Shown here: in pieces, positions 6,702 to 14,632 of the stretch
Layout: every line of letters begins with the position of its first letter
How positions within the stretch are numbered: position 1 is the stretch's first letter
From: an uncultured bacterium
GTDB lineage: Bacteria > Gemmatimonadota > Gemmatimonadetes > Longimicrobiales > RSA9
NCBI GenBank assembly: GCA_937889645.1
Contig: CALBZE010000017.1
Span: 1 to 24,094 of the forward strand
Direction of reading: 5' to 3'
DNA: 24,094 bases
Made by a program: the position numbers and the translations under genes
The notes under the pieces: model-generated
The model's database searches: none
Told to the model about the DNA's origin: nothing
Seen by the model: only the letters and a program-made list of their open reading frames with translations

Positions 6702-7301
6702 TCAGTAGATCAGGATCGGTGTGCCGACATCGACGAGGTGATAGAGGGTGCGCGCGTCTTCGTTCGTCAGGCGAATGCAGCCGTGGGAGATGCGCCGCTG
6801 CTCCGGGTCGGGCTGGAGGACGAGTTCGGGCTCGCTGGTGCCGTGGAGGGCGAGCTCGTAGCCGATGTAGATGGCCGTGGTGCCGAGCATGCCCTTTTCG
6901 CGACGGAGCGGCGAGTTGAGCGGCGGGACCGGTTTCCCCTCCTTGATGTAGGCCCAGTCCGGCTTGATCCAGACCGGGTCCTTCTCCTTGCGCTGGACGC
7001 GGAAGACGCCGCGCGGCGTGTCGAACTGCCACTCCCGACCGCCGTCCTCGAGCCGGAACCCGGTCCCGGTCCCGACCGGCGCGGACCAGACGACGCGGCG
7101 CCCGTCCATGACGTACAGTCGGTTCACCGCGAGACGGATGACGACGTAGAGGCCATCCACCTGGAGCGGCGGCTCGAGGAAGAGCTCCTGGCCGGCGTCC
7201 TCGAAGGCGTCGATGGCCAAGGCATCGGTCGGGAGCTGGGCGGAAGCGGGTCGGGCGGCGAGGGCGAGTACGGCGAGAACGGAGATGGCGATTCGAATCA
7301 T
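6702..7301 (-). CDS. Exported L,D-transpeptidase (YkuD domain)
   Basis: A 199-residue protein with a signal peptide cut after ASA (residue 21). The YkuD catalytic domain fills the rest. LALHGTSEPE (His153) and ISHGCIRLTN (His173, Cys175) form the active site of enzymes that make 3-3 peptide crosslinks or attach proteins to peptidoglycan. No LysM domain is seen. The domain ends at the C-terminus with TPILIY. It lies 12 bases after the YihY gene and 78 bases before smpB, inside a run of envelope genes. Whether it crosslinks the wall or anchors a lipoprotein cannot be told from sequence. Confidence 0.95.
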   Translation of the reverse strand: MIRIAISVLAVLALAARPASAQLPTDALAIDAFEDAGQELFLEPPLQVDGLYVVIRLAVNRLYVMDGRRVVWSAPVGTGTGFRLEDGGREWQFDTPRGVFRVQRKEKDPVWIKPDWAYIKEGKPVPPLNSPLRREKGMLGTTAIYIGYELALHGTSEPELVLQPDPEQRRISHGCIRLTNEDARTLYHLVDVGTPILIY

Positions 7302-7313
7302 ACTGCGAACGGC

Positions 7314-8237
7314 TCAGCGCAATCGCTCCTTCTGGTGACGTCGGATGCGACGCATTGCAAATACCTGTCCAACCTCGCCGCCGAGGATGAAGACCGTGGC
7401 CGAGTAATAGATCCACAGGATCAGGACGACCAGGGTCGCGAGGTTGCCGTACGTCGACCGGTAGTCGGCGACGTTGGTGACGTACCAGCCGAACGCCAGC
7501 TTGAGCAGCTCGAAGAGTAGGGCGGCGAAGGTGGCGGCGACGACGGCGGTCCTCCAGTGGATCTTCCGCGGCGGCAGGTACCGGTACATGAGCAGGAACA
7601 TCACCCAGATCGAGAGGAAAGCGACGACGCGCCCGTAGAAGATCTGGAAGGGACGTGGAACGCCGGTCGCGATCCCGAGGGCGTCCAATCCGAAGCGTGC
7701 AACCAGTTCGACGGACACGGTGATACCGACGTTCAGGGCGAGGAGCGTCCCCGCAGCGATGACCATCTTCATGTCGAAGAGCTTGCCGAGAATGATGTTG
7801 CGCCCCTGCTGGATGTCGAAGACCTCCCGGAGCGCGGTGCGGAGCGTGCCGATCAGGCGAGTGGAGAGCCAGACGAGGAATACGGTGCCGATGCTGAGCA
7901 GTCCCGTGCTCTGATCGATCAGCTCACGGAGGATCCCGCCGACCATGGCCTGGAACTCGTCGCTGACGGGGGGCAACCCCTCGAAGATGTAGCGGAGGAG
8001 AGTTTCCGCCGGATCTGCCTCCTGCAGGCGCAGGATCGTGCCGGCGATACCGATGGCGGCGAGGATGAGCGGGGCGAACGCGACGAGGAGGTTGAACGCG
8101 ATCGCCCCGGAGAGGAACGCGATGTTGTCCGCGTCGGCCTTGATGACGACGGCTCGGGCGAAATCGAAGAAGGCGTCCCAGGCCGAGCGCAGCCGCGCCG
8201 GGAAGGACGCAGCCGAACGAGTGGCGCCGTCGATCAC
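7314..8237 (-). CDS. YihY/UPF0761 family inner-membrane protein
   Basis: A 307-residue integral membrane protein of the family once misnamed ribonuclease BN. Six predicted membrane helices lie near residues 42-66, 110-135, 155-180, 200-225, 235-260 and 270-293. The signature YGNLATLVVLILWIYY followed by FILGGE is typical of the family, as is the early LSGAIAFNLLVAFAPL segment. The start is GTG at 8237, overlapping the YtxH gene stop by GTGA; the longer upstream open frame only shadows that gene. The C-terminus is strongly basic (RRIRRHQKER). Transport or lipid-related roles have been proposed for relatives, but the function is not established. Confidence 0.9.
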   Translation of the reverse strand: MIDGATRSAASFPARLRSAWDAFFDFARAVVIKADADNIAFLSGAIAFNLLVAFAPLILAAIGIAGTILRLQEADPAETLLRYIFEGLPPVSDEFQAMVGGILRELIDQSTGLLSIGTVFLVWLSTRLIGTLRTALREVFDIQQGRNIILGKLFDMKMVIAAGTLLALNVGITVSVELVARFGLDALGIATGVPRPFQIFYGRVVAFLSIWVMFLLMYRYLPPRKIHWRTAVVAATFAALLFELLKLAFGWYVTNVADYRSTYGNLATLVVLILWIYYSATVFILGGEVGQVFAMRRIRRHQKERLR

Positions 8238-8647
8238 CCGACGAAGTCGCCTTCGGCGAGCTCGCCCTCGCTGTCGCCGGTCGTTTGACCGCGGCCCCAC
8301 TGCTCGCGGGCGCTCTCGACCCGGCGCTCGAGCTCGGCGCGGGTGCGACGCGCCGCCTCCCTGCCGGCCTCGACGGCCTGACGGGCCGAGGCGACCCGAT
8401 CGGCGACTTGCTCGCGGAGCTCCTCGACGGTGGATGCGACGGACTCCTGCACGTCGCGCAGCGCGGATTCGGCGGTCTTGCGCCAACGTTCGGCGCCGCG
8501 CTTGAGATCCCGCCGCATCTCCTTCCCCGATCGAGGCGCGAGGAGGAGCGCGACGCCCGCACCGATGAGGGCGCCCCAGAGGAACGAGCCAAAGCCGCCG
8601 GAGCGGCGTTCGATCACGACATAAGGCAAATCTTCACGCTCGGCCAT
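8234..8647 (-). CDS. YtxH domain-containing protein
   Basis: A 137-residue protein. Residues 18-38 (GFGSFLWGALIGAGVALLLAP) form the glycine-rich helix typical of YtxH proteins, followed by RSGKEMRRDLK and a long helical, charged coiled-coil region up to about residue 120. The C-terminal tail is acidic. YtxH proteins are often linked to general stress in Firmicutes, but the role in this lineage is unknown. The ATG at 8647 has a strong AGGAGG site 4-5 bases upstream, which lies in a hairpin-rich leader (8652-8691). It overlaps the YihY gene by four bases, suggesting the two membrane-associated proteins are made together. Confidence 0.85.
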   Translation of the reverse strand: MAEREDLPYVVIERRSGGFGSFLWGALIGAGVALLLAPRSGKEMRRDLKRGAERWRKTAESALRDVQESVASTVEELREQVADRVASARQAVEAGREAARRTRAELERRVESAREQWGRGQTTGDSEGELAEGDFVG

Positions 8648-8651
8648 GGAA

Positions 8652-8691
8652 CCTCCTTGGGAGGCGCCGCGTCAGCCGGCGTCGGCGCCTC
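8652..8691 (-). promoter_or_regulatory. Leader hairpin with competing Shine-Dalgarno-masking hairpin upstream of the YtxH gene
   Basis: Between the response-regulator stop (8708) and the YtxH start (8647), the minus strand has a perfect 9-bp stem GAGGCGCCG (8691-8683) with CGGCGCCTC (8669-8661). The 3' arm runs into CCTCC (8664-8660), which can instead pair with GGAGG (8656-8652), the Shine-Dalgarno, across a 3-base loop. The two pairings share bases, so they exclude each other. No T-run follows, which argues against an intrinsic terminator. This may set translation of the YtxH-YihY pair, or may be a chance feature of GC-rich DNA. Confidence 0.4.
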
Positions 8692-8707
8692 ATGGTTGAT
8701 TTCGATC

Positions 8708-10069
8708 CTACTCGGCGGCCACGGGTTCGTCGACGATGGCCTTGAGCCGCTCCCGCAGCTCGGCCTCGGTGACGCCCAAGATCCGCGCGGTCTTGGCGTG
8801 GTCGCCGCCCGTGAAGGCGAAGGTCTTGAGCGTCAGGGCACGCTGGGCCTCTTCGAGGGTGGTGCCGATCGAGATGCGGACCTCGCGCTCGTCGAGCGCC
8901 ATGTTGCGCGGCTGGAGGTCGCCGGCTTCGATCAGCTCGCCCTTCGCGAGGATGACGGCGCGCTCGACCGCGTTCTTCAGCTCCCGCACGTTGCCGGGCC
9001 AGCGATACGTCTCGATGAATTCGAGCGCGCCCTCCGAGAAGCCGGTGACCGGCCGGTTGTGCTCCTTTGCGAAGCGCCGCAGGAACTCTTCGGCTAGGAG
9101 TCGGACGTCGCCGCCTCGCTCGCGAAGCGGCGGGAGCGCGATGGGCATGACGGCGAGGCGGTGGTACACATCCTCGCGCAGCTTCCCCTTCTCGAGCGCC
9201 TCCCGGACGTCCTGGTTCGTGGCGGCGATCACGCGGATGTCGACGGAGATCTCCTTCTTCCCCCCGAGTCGCCGGAACGACCGTTGCTCGAGGGCCCGCA
9301 GGAACTTGACCTGGATGTCGGGCTCCATCTCGGCGACCTCGTCGAGGAAGAGCGTACCGCCGTCGGCCAGCTCGAAGCACCCCGGCTTCTCGTTGATCGC
9401 GCCGGTGAAGGCGCCCTTCTCGTGCCCGAACAGCTCGTTCTCGAGGATCTCCCGCGGGAAGGCGCCGCAGTTGACGGCGATGAACGGTCCCTTCTTGCGT
9501 TCGGAACGCTCATGGATCGCCCTGGCGACCAGCTCCTTGCCCGTGCCGCTCTCCCCCGTGATGAGGACGGTGACGTTGGACGGCGCGATCGTCTCGATGA
9601 GCCCGTAGATCTGTCGCATCTCCTCGGACTCGCCGATCATCTCGCCGAACCGGGTCAGGCGCTCGAGCCGGAGCTGGAGTTGCCGGTTCGCGGTCTTGAC
9701 CAGGTACTTGTCCAGCGCCTTCGGGATGAGAGCCTTGAGTCGCTCCAGATCGAGCGGCTTGGTCAGATAATCGTAGGCGCCGCGACGCATCGCCTCGACT
9801 GCGGAAGCGACGGTGCCGGCGCCGGTGATGATGATGACCTCGCTGTCGATCCCCTGCTCGCGCATGCGGGCGAAGAGCTCGAGGCCGTCCATGCCGGGCA
9901 TCTTGAGGTCGGCCAGGACGAGCCCGAATTCGCCCGACTGGACCTTCTGCCATGCCTCTTCGCCGTCGGTGGCCATCTCCGCCGCGTAGCCGTCGTCCGA
10001 GAGGATCATCTGGAGCCCTTCGGCGACGTGACGTTCGTCGTCGGCGATGAGGAGCTTGGGCTGACTCAT
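8708..10069 (-). CDS. NtrC-family sigma-54-dependent response regulator
   Basis: A 453-residue three-domain regulator. The receiver domain (1-120) has the acidic pocket Asp10/Asp11, phospho-acceptor Asp54, Thr82 and Lys104. The AAA+ domain has Walker A GESGTGKE (172-179), the sigma-54 contact loop GAFTGA (219-224), Walker B TLFLDE (239-244) and the WPGNVREL segment. A Fis-type helix-turn-helix ends the protein (about 410-447, GGDHAKTARILGV). It should activate sigma-54 promoters when phosphorylated. The histidine kinase gene lies 66 bases upstream on the same strand, so the two probably form a pair. Targets are unknown. I found no well-spaced sigma-54 promoter within the window. Confidence 0.97.
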   Translation of the reverse strand: MSQPKLLIADDERHVAEGLQMILSDDGYAAEMATDGEEAWQKVQSGEFGLVLADLKMPGMDGLELFARMREQGIDSEVIIITGAGTVASAVEAMRRGAYDYLTKPLDLERLKALIPKALDKYLVKTANRQLQLRLERLTRFGEMIGESEEMRQIYGLIETIAPSNVTVLITGESGTGKELVARAIHERSERKKGPFIAVNCGAFPREILENELFGHEKGAFTGAINEKPGCFELADGGTLFLDEVAEMEPDIQVKFLRALEQRSFRRLGGKKEISVDIRVIAATNQDVREALEKGKLREDVYHRLAVMPIALPPLRERGGDVRLLAEEFLRRFAKEHNRPVTGFSEGALEFIETYRWPGNVRELKNAVERAVILAKGELIEAGDLQPRNMALDEREVRISIGTTLEEAQRALTLKTFAFTGGDHAKTARILGVTEAELRERLKAIVDEPVAAE

Positions 10070-10109
10070 AGCGTTGTATGATCCTCGGCCCCGCAGGGCG
10101 GTCGTCGTG

Positions 10110-10139
10110 AAAGTATTCGCGGGCGCAACGGCGGGTCAA
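10110..10139 (-). promoter_or_regulatory. Candidate promoter of the response-regulator gene, overlapping the kinase stop codon
   Basis: TTGACC (10139-10134) contains the kinase TGA stop. It is followed after 18 bases by TACTTT (10115-10110), or after 16 bases by AATACT. The -35 matches consensus at 5 of 6, and the -10 at 3 or 4 of 6. It would let the regulator be made in excess of, or independently from, its kinase, with a leader of about 35 bases. The placement on a stop codon repeats that seen at cysS. Confidence 0.45.
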
Positions 10140-10861
10140 GCGCCGGACACCCGTGGCAGCGAGATGACAAAAGAGGCGCCGCCGTCCGGTCCGCGGGCGG
10201 ACTCGAGGAAGACGCGGCCGCCGGACTCCTCCATGAGCGCGTTGGCGACGGCCAGGCCGAGCCCGGCGCGGTCCGGGCGGGAGGAGAAGCCGGGGGTTCC
10301 GAGCCGCGAGATTGCGTGCGCGGGAACGCCCGGGCCGGAATCGGCGACGCAGATCCGGACCTCATCGGCCGTACAGGAGCCGGAGATACGAACACGGCCG
10401 CCGTCCGGGAGCATGGCGTCGATCGCGTTGGTGACGAGGTTGAGCAACGCGTGCCGGACGGCGGCGGCCGAGGCCTCGACGAGGGCGCCGTTGCCGAGCG
10501 GCTCGAACTGGACGTCGACCCTCGAGAGTCGGCAGACCGCTTCGATCAGCGGCAAGATCTCGGCGGTGACGTGGTCGAGCGAGAGCAAGCGCTTCGGCTC
10601 TCGCGCCGGCCGCAGCAGGCGCAGGAGCCAGTCGACGAGCTCGTGGGCCCGGCCGACCTGGGACTCGAGGGCGTGGACGCGTTCGAGCGCCGCATCGCCC
10701 TGTTCCGAGGCGACGCGGCGACGGATCAGTTCGACGTTGATCACCGCCGCATGGATCGGATTCTTGATCTCATGGGCGAGATCGTCGGCGAGGCGACTCA
10801 GTAGGTCGAACCCGTTCGCCCGAATCTGAAGCGGTGTTACGGCAAGAGTCCCAGGTTTCAC
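10136..10861 (-). CDS. Short soluble sensor histidine kinase without a sensor domain
   Basis: A 241-residue kinase core. Residues 18-35 hold the H box LADDLAHEIKNP with phospho-accepting His30. The N box NLVTNAIDAM is at 141-150, the G1 box DSGPGVP at 174-180 and the G2 box GLGLAVA at 200-206. There is no membrane helix, PAS, GAF or HAMP region; only about 17 residues precede the H-box helix. It must sense through a partner protein or act as a cytosolic kinase. The start is GTG at 10861; I see no in-frame start further upstream. It pairs with the NtrC-type regulator just downstream. It follows pgi by 100 bases, so it may be read from the glycolytic operon. Confidence 0.9.
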   Translation of the reverse strand: MKPGTLAVTPLQIRANGFDLLSRLADDLAHEIKNPIHAAVINVELIRRRVASEQGDAALERVHALESQVGRAHELVDWLLRLLRPAREPKRLLSLDHVTAEILPLIEAVCRLSRVDVQFEPLGNGALVEASAAAVRHALLNLVTNAIDAMLPDGGRVRISGSCTADEVRICVADSGPGVPAHAISRLGTPGFSSRPDRAGLGLAVANALMEESGGRVFLESARGPDGGASFVISLPRVSGA

Positions 10862-10961
10862 CCGACGCGAGTAGCTGGTGGTGCGACCTGCACGCCGGCC
10901 CCGGTACCGGCACGGCGAATGCGACGCAGGATTTGTTCCCCTGGGCCTGCGCAGCCGCGGA

Positions 10962-12365
10962 TCAGGCGATCACCCAGCGGTCCTCGATACGCGGTTCGGC
11001 CGGCGACTCGAAGCCCGGGCGCCCCATGCGCGCATAGGTGAGACGCTTGCCGAGCTCGACGCCGGGCTGGTCCAAAGGGTCGACGTGGTAGAACGCGCCC
11101 GCGTAGACCGTAGCGATCTGGAGCAGCATGAAGAGCTGTCCGACGGCGTGGGCGTCCACGGCCGGCAGGAGCAGCGTCATGTTCATGCGGCCTTCGCTGG
11201 CGAGGGCCTGGGCGGTGGCCATCCGCTCGGCGTCGAGGAGCTGGCCGAGCGTGTGCCCCTCGAGGTAGGCGAGCGCCTCGATGTCCGGGTACCCGCCGGG
11301 GATCTCGAGGTCGACGTCGTGTCGTTCGACGGCGAGGAAGGTGATCGTCTTGTCGAACGGCCCTTCCATGTAGAGCTGGACCTGGGAGTGCTGGTCGGTG
11401 GCGCCGAGCGCCTTGACGGGCGTGGGGCCGCGGAACACGTCGGCGCCCGAGCGGTCGCGACGCTTGCCCAGACTCTCGGCCCAGAGCTGACGGAACCAGT
11501 CGGCGACGGCGTAGAGGCGGTCGCTGTAGGCCATCATGACGTGGATCGGCGCCCCGGCCTCCGTATCGGCGAGGTACTGGAGCGCGGCGAAGAGGCCGGC
11601 GGGGTTGTCGGCCAGCCGGGCGGTGTCGCACCGCCCGATCGTGGCGCGGGCGCCGTCGAGCAGCCCCTCGACGTCGATCCCGACGAGCGCGGCGGGGAGG
11701 AGGCCCACCGCGGAGAGGACGCTGAACCGGCCGCCGACGGCAGGGGGGATCGGGAACGAGGCGATCCCTTCGCTGTCCGCGATCTGGCGGAGGACGCCTC
11801 GCTCGGGGTCGGTGGTGAAGACCAGGTTGTGGCGATACTCCTCGCCCAGCACGCGGACGAGGCGGTCGCGGACGATGAGGAACTGGGCCATCGTCTCGGC
11901 GGTCGTCCCCGACTTGCTCACGACATCGAAGAGGGTCCGGGAGAGGTCGAGGCGGTCGAGGAGCGGCGCAATCGTCGACGGGTCGACGTTGTCGAGCACG
12001 TGGAGCCGCGGCCGGCCGCCGCGGGCGGAGGCGTCCAGCTCGTTCCAGCGAGGCGGGAGAAGAGCTTCCCGGAGCGCGACGGTCCCGAGGGCCGATCCGC
12101 CGATCCCGAGGATGACGATGTCGTCGAACCGGCCTTCGACCTCCGCGGCGTACGCGCGGATCCGCTCGACGACGTCGTGATCGTCGGGGAGCGCGAAGAA
12201 GCCGAGACGACCCTCCTGCCTCTCCCTGGAGACGTCGCCGTGGATGGTGCGGAACCGCTCGGCGAGGGCGTCCAGGCGCGCCGGAGCGAGGCCGCGGCCG
12301 CCCAGGTGTGCGTCGAGCATGTTGTTGTAGTCGAATACGATCGGTCGCATCGTCGTGGTCGGCAT
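10962..12365 (-). CDS. pgi: Glucose-6-phosphate isomerase
   Basis: A 467-residue enzyme interconverting glucose 6-phosphate and fructose 6-phosphate. Sugar-phosphate binding motifs are clear: LGIGGSALG near residue 88, VSKSGTTAET in the SIS fold, VGGRFSVLSAVG (signature 1), GATDQHSQVQ and the late GVELGKRLTYA (signature 2). Length fits the shorter bacterial type. The start is ATG at 12365 (MPTTTM) or the ATG five codons later; ribosome-binding sequence is weak for both. It lies 69 bases after the PhnP-like hydrolase gene, which is coupled to pyruvate kinase, so pyk, the hydrolase gene and pgi probably form one operon. Confidence 0.97.
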   Translation of the reverse strand: MPTTTMRPIVFDYNNMLDAHLGGRGLAPARLDALAERFRTIHGDVSRERQEGRLGFFALPDDHDVVERIRAYAAEVEGRFDDIVILGIGGSALGTVALREALLPPRWNELDASARGGRPRLHVLDNVDPSTIAPLLDRLDLSRTLFDVVSKSGTTAETMAQFLIVRDRLVRVLGEEYRHNLVFTTDPERGVLRQIADSEGIASFPIPPAVGGRFSVLSAVGLLPAALVGIDVEGLLDGARATIGRCDTARLADNPAGLFAALQYLADTEAGAPIHVMMAYSDRLYAVADWFRQLWAESLGKRRDRSGADVFRGPTPVKALGATDQHSQVQLYMEGPFDKTITFLAVERHDVDLEIPGGYPDIEALAYLEGHTLGQLLDAERMATAQALASEGRMNMTLLLPAVDAHAVGQLFMLLQIATVYAGAFYHVDPLDQPGVELGKRLTYARMGRPGFESPAEPRIEDRWVIA

Positions 12366-12380
12366 ACGTGACTCTTGGGA

Positions 12381-12430
12381 CAGGGCGGGTTTGCGCGGGT
12401 CCGGAGGCCCGACGCAACGCCCGTGCCCTG
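12381..12430 (-). other. Imperfect hairpin between the PhnP-like gene and pgi
   Basis: The 69-base spacer contains an interrupted stem of GGGCG/CGCCC (12383-12387 with 12418-12422), TTGCG/CGCAA (12391-12395 with 12413-12417) and CGGG/CCCG (12396-12399 with 12408-12411). An alternative outer pairing CAGGGC/GCCCTG (12381-12386 with 12425-12430) competes with it. No T-run follows on either strand. It may be an mRNA-processing or stability element, or simply GC-rich background. Confidence 0.3.
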
Positions 12431-12434
12431 CGCG

Positions 12435-13217
12435 TCAGATCTCGACGGCGAGGCCGTCGTACGCCGGCTCGATCCCGGCCGGCAGGCGGTCGAGCAGGTC
12501 GGCGTGCCGGACCTGGTGCGTGAGGTGAATCAGGTACGTCCGCTCCGCGCCGAGCGACCTGGCCACGTCCACCGCCTCCTCGACGGTGAGGTGCGTGGGG
12601 TGCGGCCTGCCGAAGCGGAGCGCGTTGAGGACAAGGACACGGACGCCCTGGAGCGCGCGCATCGTGTCGTCGGGGATACGCTTGGCGTCCGTGATGTAGC
12701 CCAGGTCTCCGACGCGGAATCCGTAAACGGTCGTGCTCCCGTGCGGCACCGGGAGCGGGAGCATCCGGAACCCGGCGACGTCGACGGCCTCGAACGCGTG
12801 GTATGTGCGCAAAGTGATGTCGGGGCGCGAGGTGCCGTCGTCGACGCGGAGCGCCGGGTCGAAGATATAAGGAAATCGGGTACGGAGCAGGTCGGCGCAT
12901 TCGGGATCGGCCCAGACCACGACGTCGCGCCCCGAGAAAATGGAGAACGCGCGCAGGTCGTCGATCCCGTGGACGTGGTCGGCGTGGGCGTGGGTGTACC
13001 ACACCGCGTCGATGGAAGCGACCTTCTCGCGCAGGAGCTGGAGCCGCAGCTCGGGCGGCGTGTCGATGAGGAGCCGCCGGGCGCCGTCGTCGCTCTCAAG
13101 GAGCGCGGCGTGGCGAGTGCGCCGGTCCCTGGGGTCCGTCGAGGTGCAGGTGGCGCAGTCGCACCCGATGACCGGGATCCCGAACGAAGTGCCCGTGCCG
13201 AGAAACCGAAGCTTCAC
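12435..13217 (-). CDS. Metallo-beta-lactamase-fold hydrolase, PhnP-like
   Basis: A 260-residue metal-dependent hydrolase. It starts KLRFLGTGTSFGIP, followed by a cysteine cluster (Cys19, Cys21, Cys24) like the structural zinc site of PhnP, and the DPRDRRTRHAALLE segment common in this subgroup. The metal site HAHADH is at 76-81, with further ligand candidates in VPHGS, ITDAK and the late LIHLTH. PhnP itself is a cyclic phosphodiesterase of phosphonate breakdown, but no other phn gene is near and the substrate here is unknown. The start is GTG at 13217, overlapping the pyk stop by GTGA, so its synthesis is tied to pyruvate kinase. Confidence 0.88.
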   Translation of the reverse strand: MKLRFLGTGTSFGIPVIGCDCATCTSTDPRDRRTRHAALLESDDGARRLLIDTPPELRLQLLREKVASIDAVWYTHAHADHVHGIDDLRAFSIFSGRDVVVWADPECADLLRTRFPYIFDPALRVDDGTSRPDITLRTYHAFEAVDVAGFRMLPLPVPHGSTTVYGFRVGDLGYITDAKRIPDDTMRALQGVRVLVLNALRFGRPHPTHLTVEEAVDVARSLGAERTYLIHLTHQVRHADLLDRLPAGIEPAYDGLAVEI

Positions 13218-14632
13218 AGCTCTTCCACCCGGAGCATGTTGGTGGTGCCGCGCACGTGGAATGGGAATCCGGCGGTCACGACGACCCTTTGCCCCGGGCT
13301 CGCGAGGCCCTGGGACACGAGGAACTCCCGGGCGCAGTCGAGCATTGGCTCGTAGGCGACCTGGCCGTGGCAGAGCACGGGGACCACGCCCCAGCACAGG
13401 GCGAGGTGCCGGTAGGTCCGGATCTGGTCGCTCACGCCGATGATCGGGACGGGCGGACGATAGCTCGAGACGAGGCGCGTGGTGAAGCCGCTCCGCGTCA
13501 GCGTCACGACGGCGGGCGCGCCGAGGAGCCGGACGGCCTCGACCGTGGCCGCGGCGATGGCGTGCTCGGTCGGCGTCGCGCCGGCGCGGAGGTGGCCGAA
13601 AATCGGGATGTCGTACTTCGGCCCATCCTCGAAGGCGCGGCTGCGCTCGATCTCGCCGGCTATGCGGACCATCGCCTCGACGGCGAGGACCGGGTACTTG
13701 CCGACGGCGGTCTCGCCCGAGAGCATGACGGCATCGGTTCCGTCGAAGACGGCGTTGGCGACGTCGCTCGCCTCGGCGCGCGTGGGCCGCGGCGCCTCGA
13801 TCATCGACTCGAGCATCTGCGTGGCGGTGATCACCGGCCTGCCGTACAGATTGGCGAGCTGGATGATCTTCTTCTGCGCCATCGGCACCTGCTCGAACGG
13901 GAGCTCGACGCCGAGGTCGCCGCGGGCGACCATGACCGCATCGCTCGCCAGGAGGATGCGCTCGATGTTCTCGAGGGCGGTGTCCTTCTCGATCTTGGCG
14001 ATGATGAGCGGCCCGTCGGGGATCCGGCTGCGGAGATCGAGGATGTCCTCGGCGCGCTGGACGAAGGAGAGGCCGATATACTCGACCTCGGCGTCGAGCG
14101 CGAATTCGAGGTCGTGGAGGTCCTTGTCGGTGAGCGCCGGTGCGCTGACCTGGATCCCGGGGAGGTTCATCCCCTTGCCCGACCGCAGCAGCCCGCCGCG
14201 AATGACGCGACAGTAGACGCGTGGCGCTGACACGTCCTCGACGCGGAGCTCGAGGAGTCCGTCGTCGAGGAGGATGCGGTCGCCGGGCGAGACGTCGCGG
14301 GCGAGGGCCTCGAACGTGGTGGGGAGCTCGCCGGGCGCGGCGTGGTCCTCGGGTGCGAGGATGACGCCGGAGCCCTCGGTGAGCTGGACGGGTTCGGGGA
14401 GTCGCCCGATACGGATCTTGGGGCCGGCCAGGTCCGCGAGGATCGCGATCGGCTTGCCAAGCTCGTCGCCGGCTTCCCGGACCCAACGGACGACCTGGCC
14501 GTGGCTCTCGGCGGTTCCGTGGGCGAGATTGAGGCGGAAGACGTCGACGCCGGCGCGGGCGAGGGCGAAGATCATGTCCGGCGACGCGGTCGCCGGCCCA
14601 ACGGTAGCCACGACTTTGGTACGCAAGCTCAT
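13214..14632 (-). CDS. pyk: Pyruvate kinase
   Basis: A 472-residue enzyme that makes pyruvate and ATP from phosphoenolpyruvate and ADP. The N-terminal KVVATVGPAT, RLNLAHG and LADLAGPKIR segments, the catalytic IAKIEKD (Lys213, Glu215), VMVARGDLG and the signature ITATQMLESM followed by PTRAEASDVANAVFDGTDA are all present. The C-terminal domain is complete. The ATG at 14632 has AAGAGG immediately before it, too close for a normal ribosome-binding site. TTG at 14626 lies six bases after AAGAGG and would give the more typical family start M-R-T-K, so it may be the real start. The stop overlaps the PhnP-like gene by GTGA. Confidence 0.98.
   Translation of the reverse strand: MSLRTKVVATVGPATASPDMIFALARAGVDVFRLNLAHGTAESHGQVVRWVREAGDELGKPIAILADLAGPKIRIGRLPEPVQLTEGSGVILAPEDHAAPGELPTTFEALARDVSPGDRILLDDGLLELRVEDVSAPRVYCRVIRGGLLRSGKGMNLPGIQVSAPALTDKDLHDLEFALDAEVEYIGLSFVQRAEDILDLRSRIPDGPLIIAKIEKDTALENIERILLASDAVMVARGDLGVELPFEQVPMAQKKIIQLANLYGRPVITATQMLESMIEAPRPTRAEASDVANAVFDGTDAVMLSGETAVGKYPVLAVEAMVRIAGEIERSRAFEDGPKYDIPIFGHLRAGATPTEHAIAAATVEAVRLLGAPAVVTLTRSGFTTRLVSSYRPPVPIIGVSDQIRTYRHLALCWGVVPVLCHGQVAYEPMLDCAREFLVSQGLASPGQRVVVTAGFPFHVRGTTNMLRVEEL

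Noticed and set aside
7314..8486. Longer YihY protein starting near 8486
   Set aside because: The extra part is a shadow of the YtxH gene; the GTG at 8237 matches the overlap style of the neighbouring genes.
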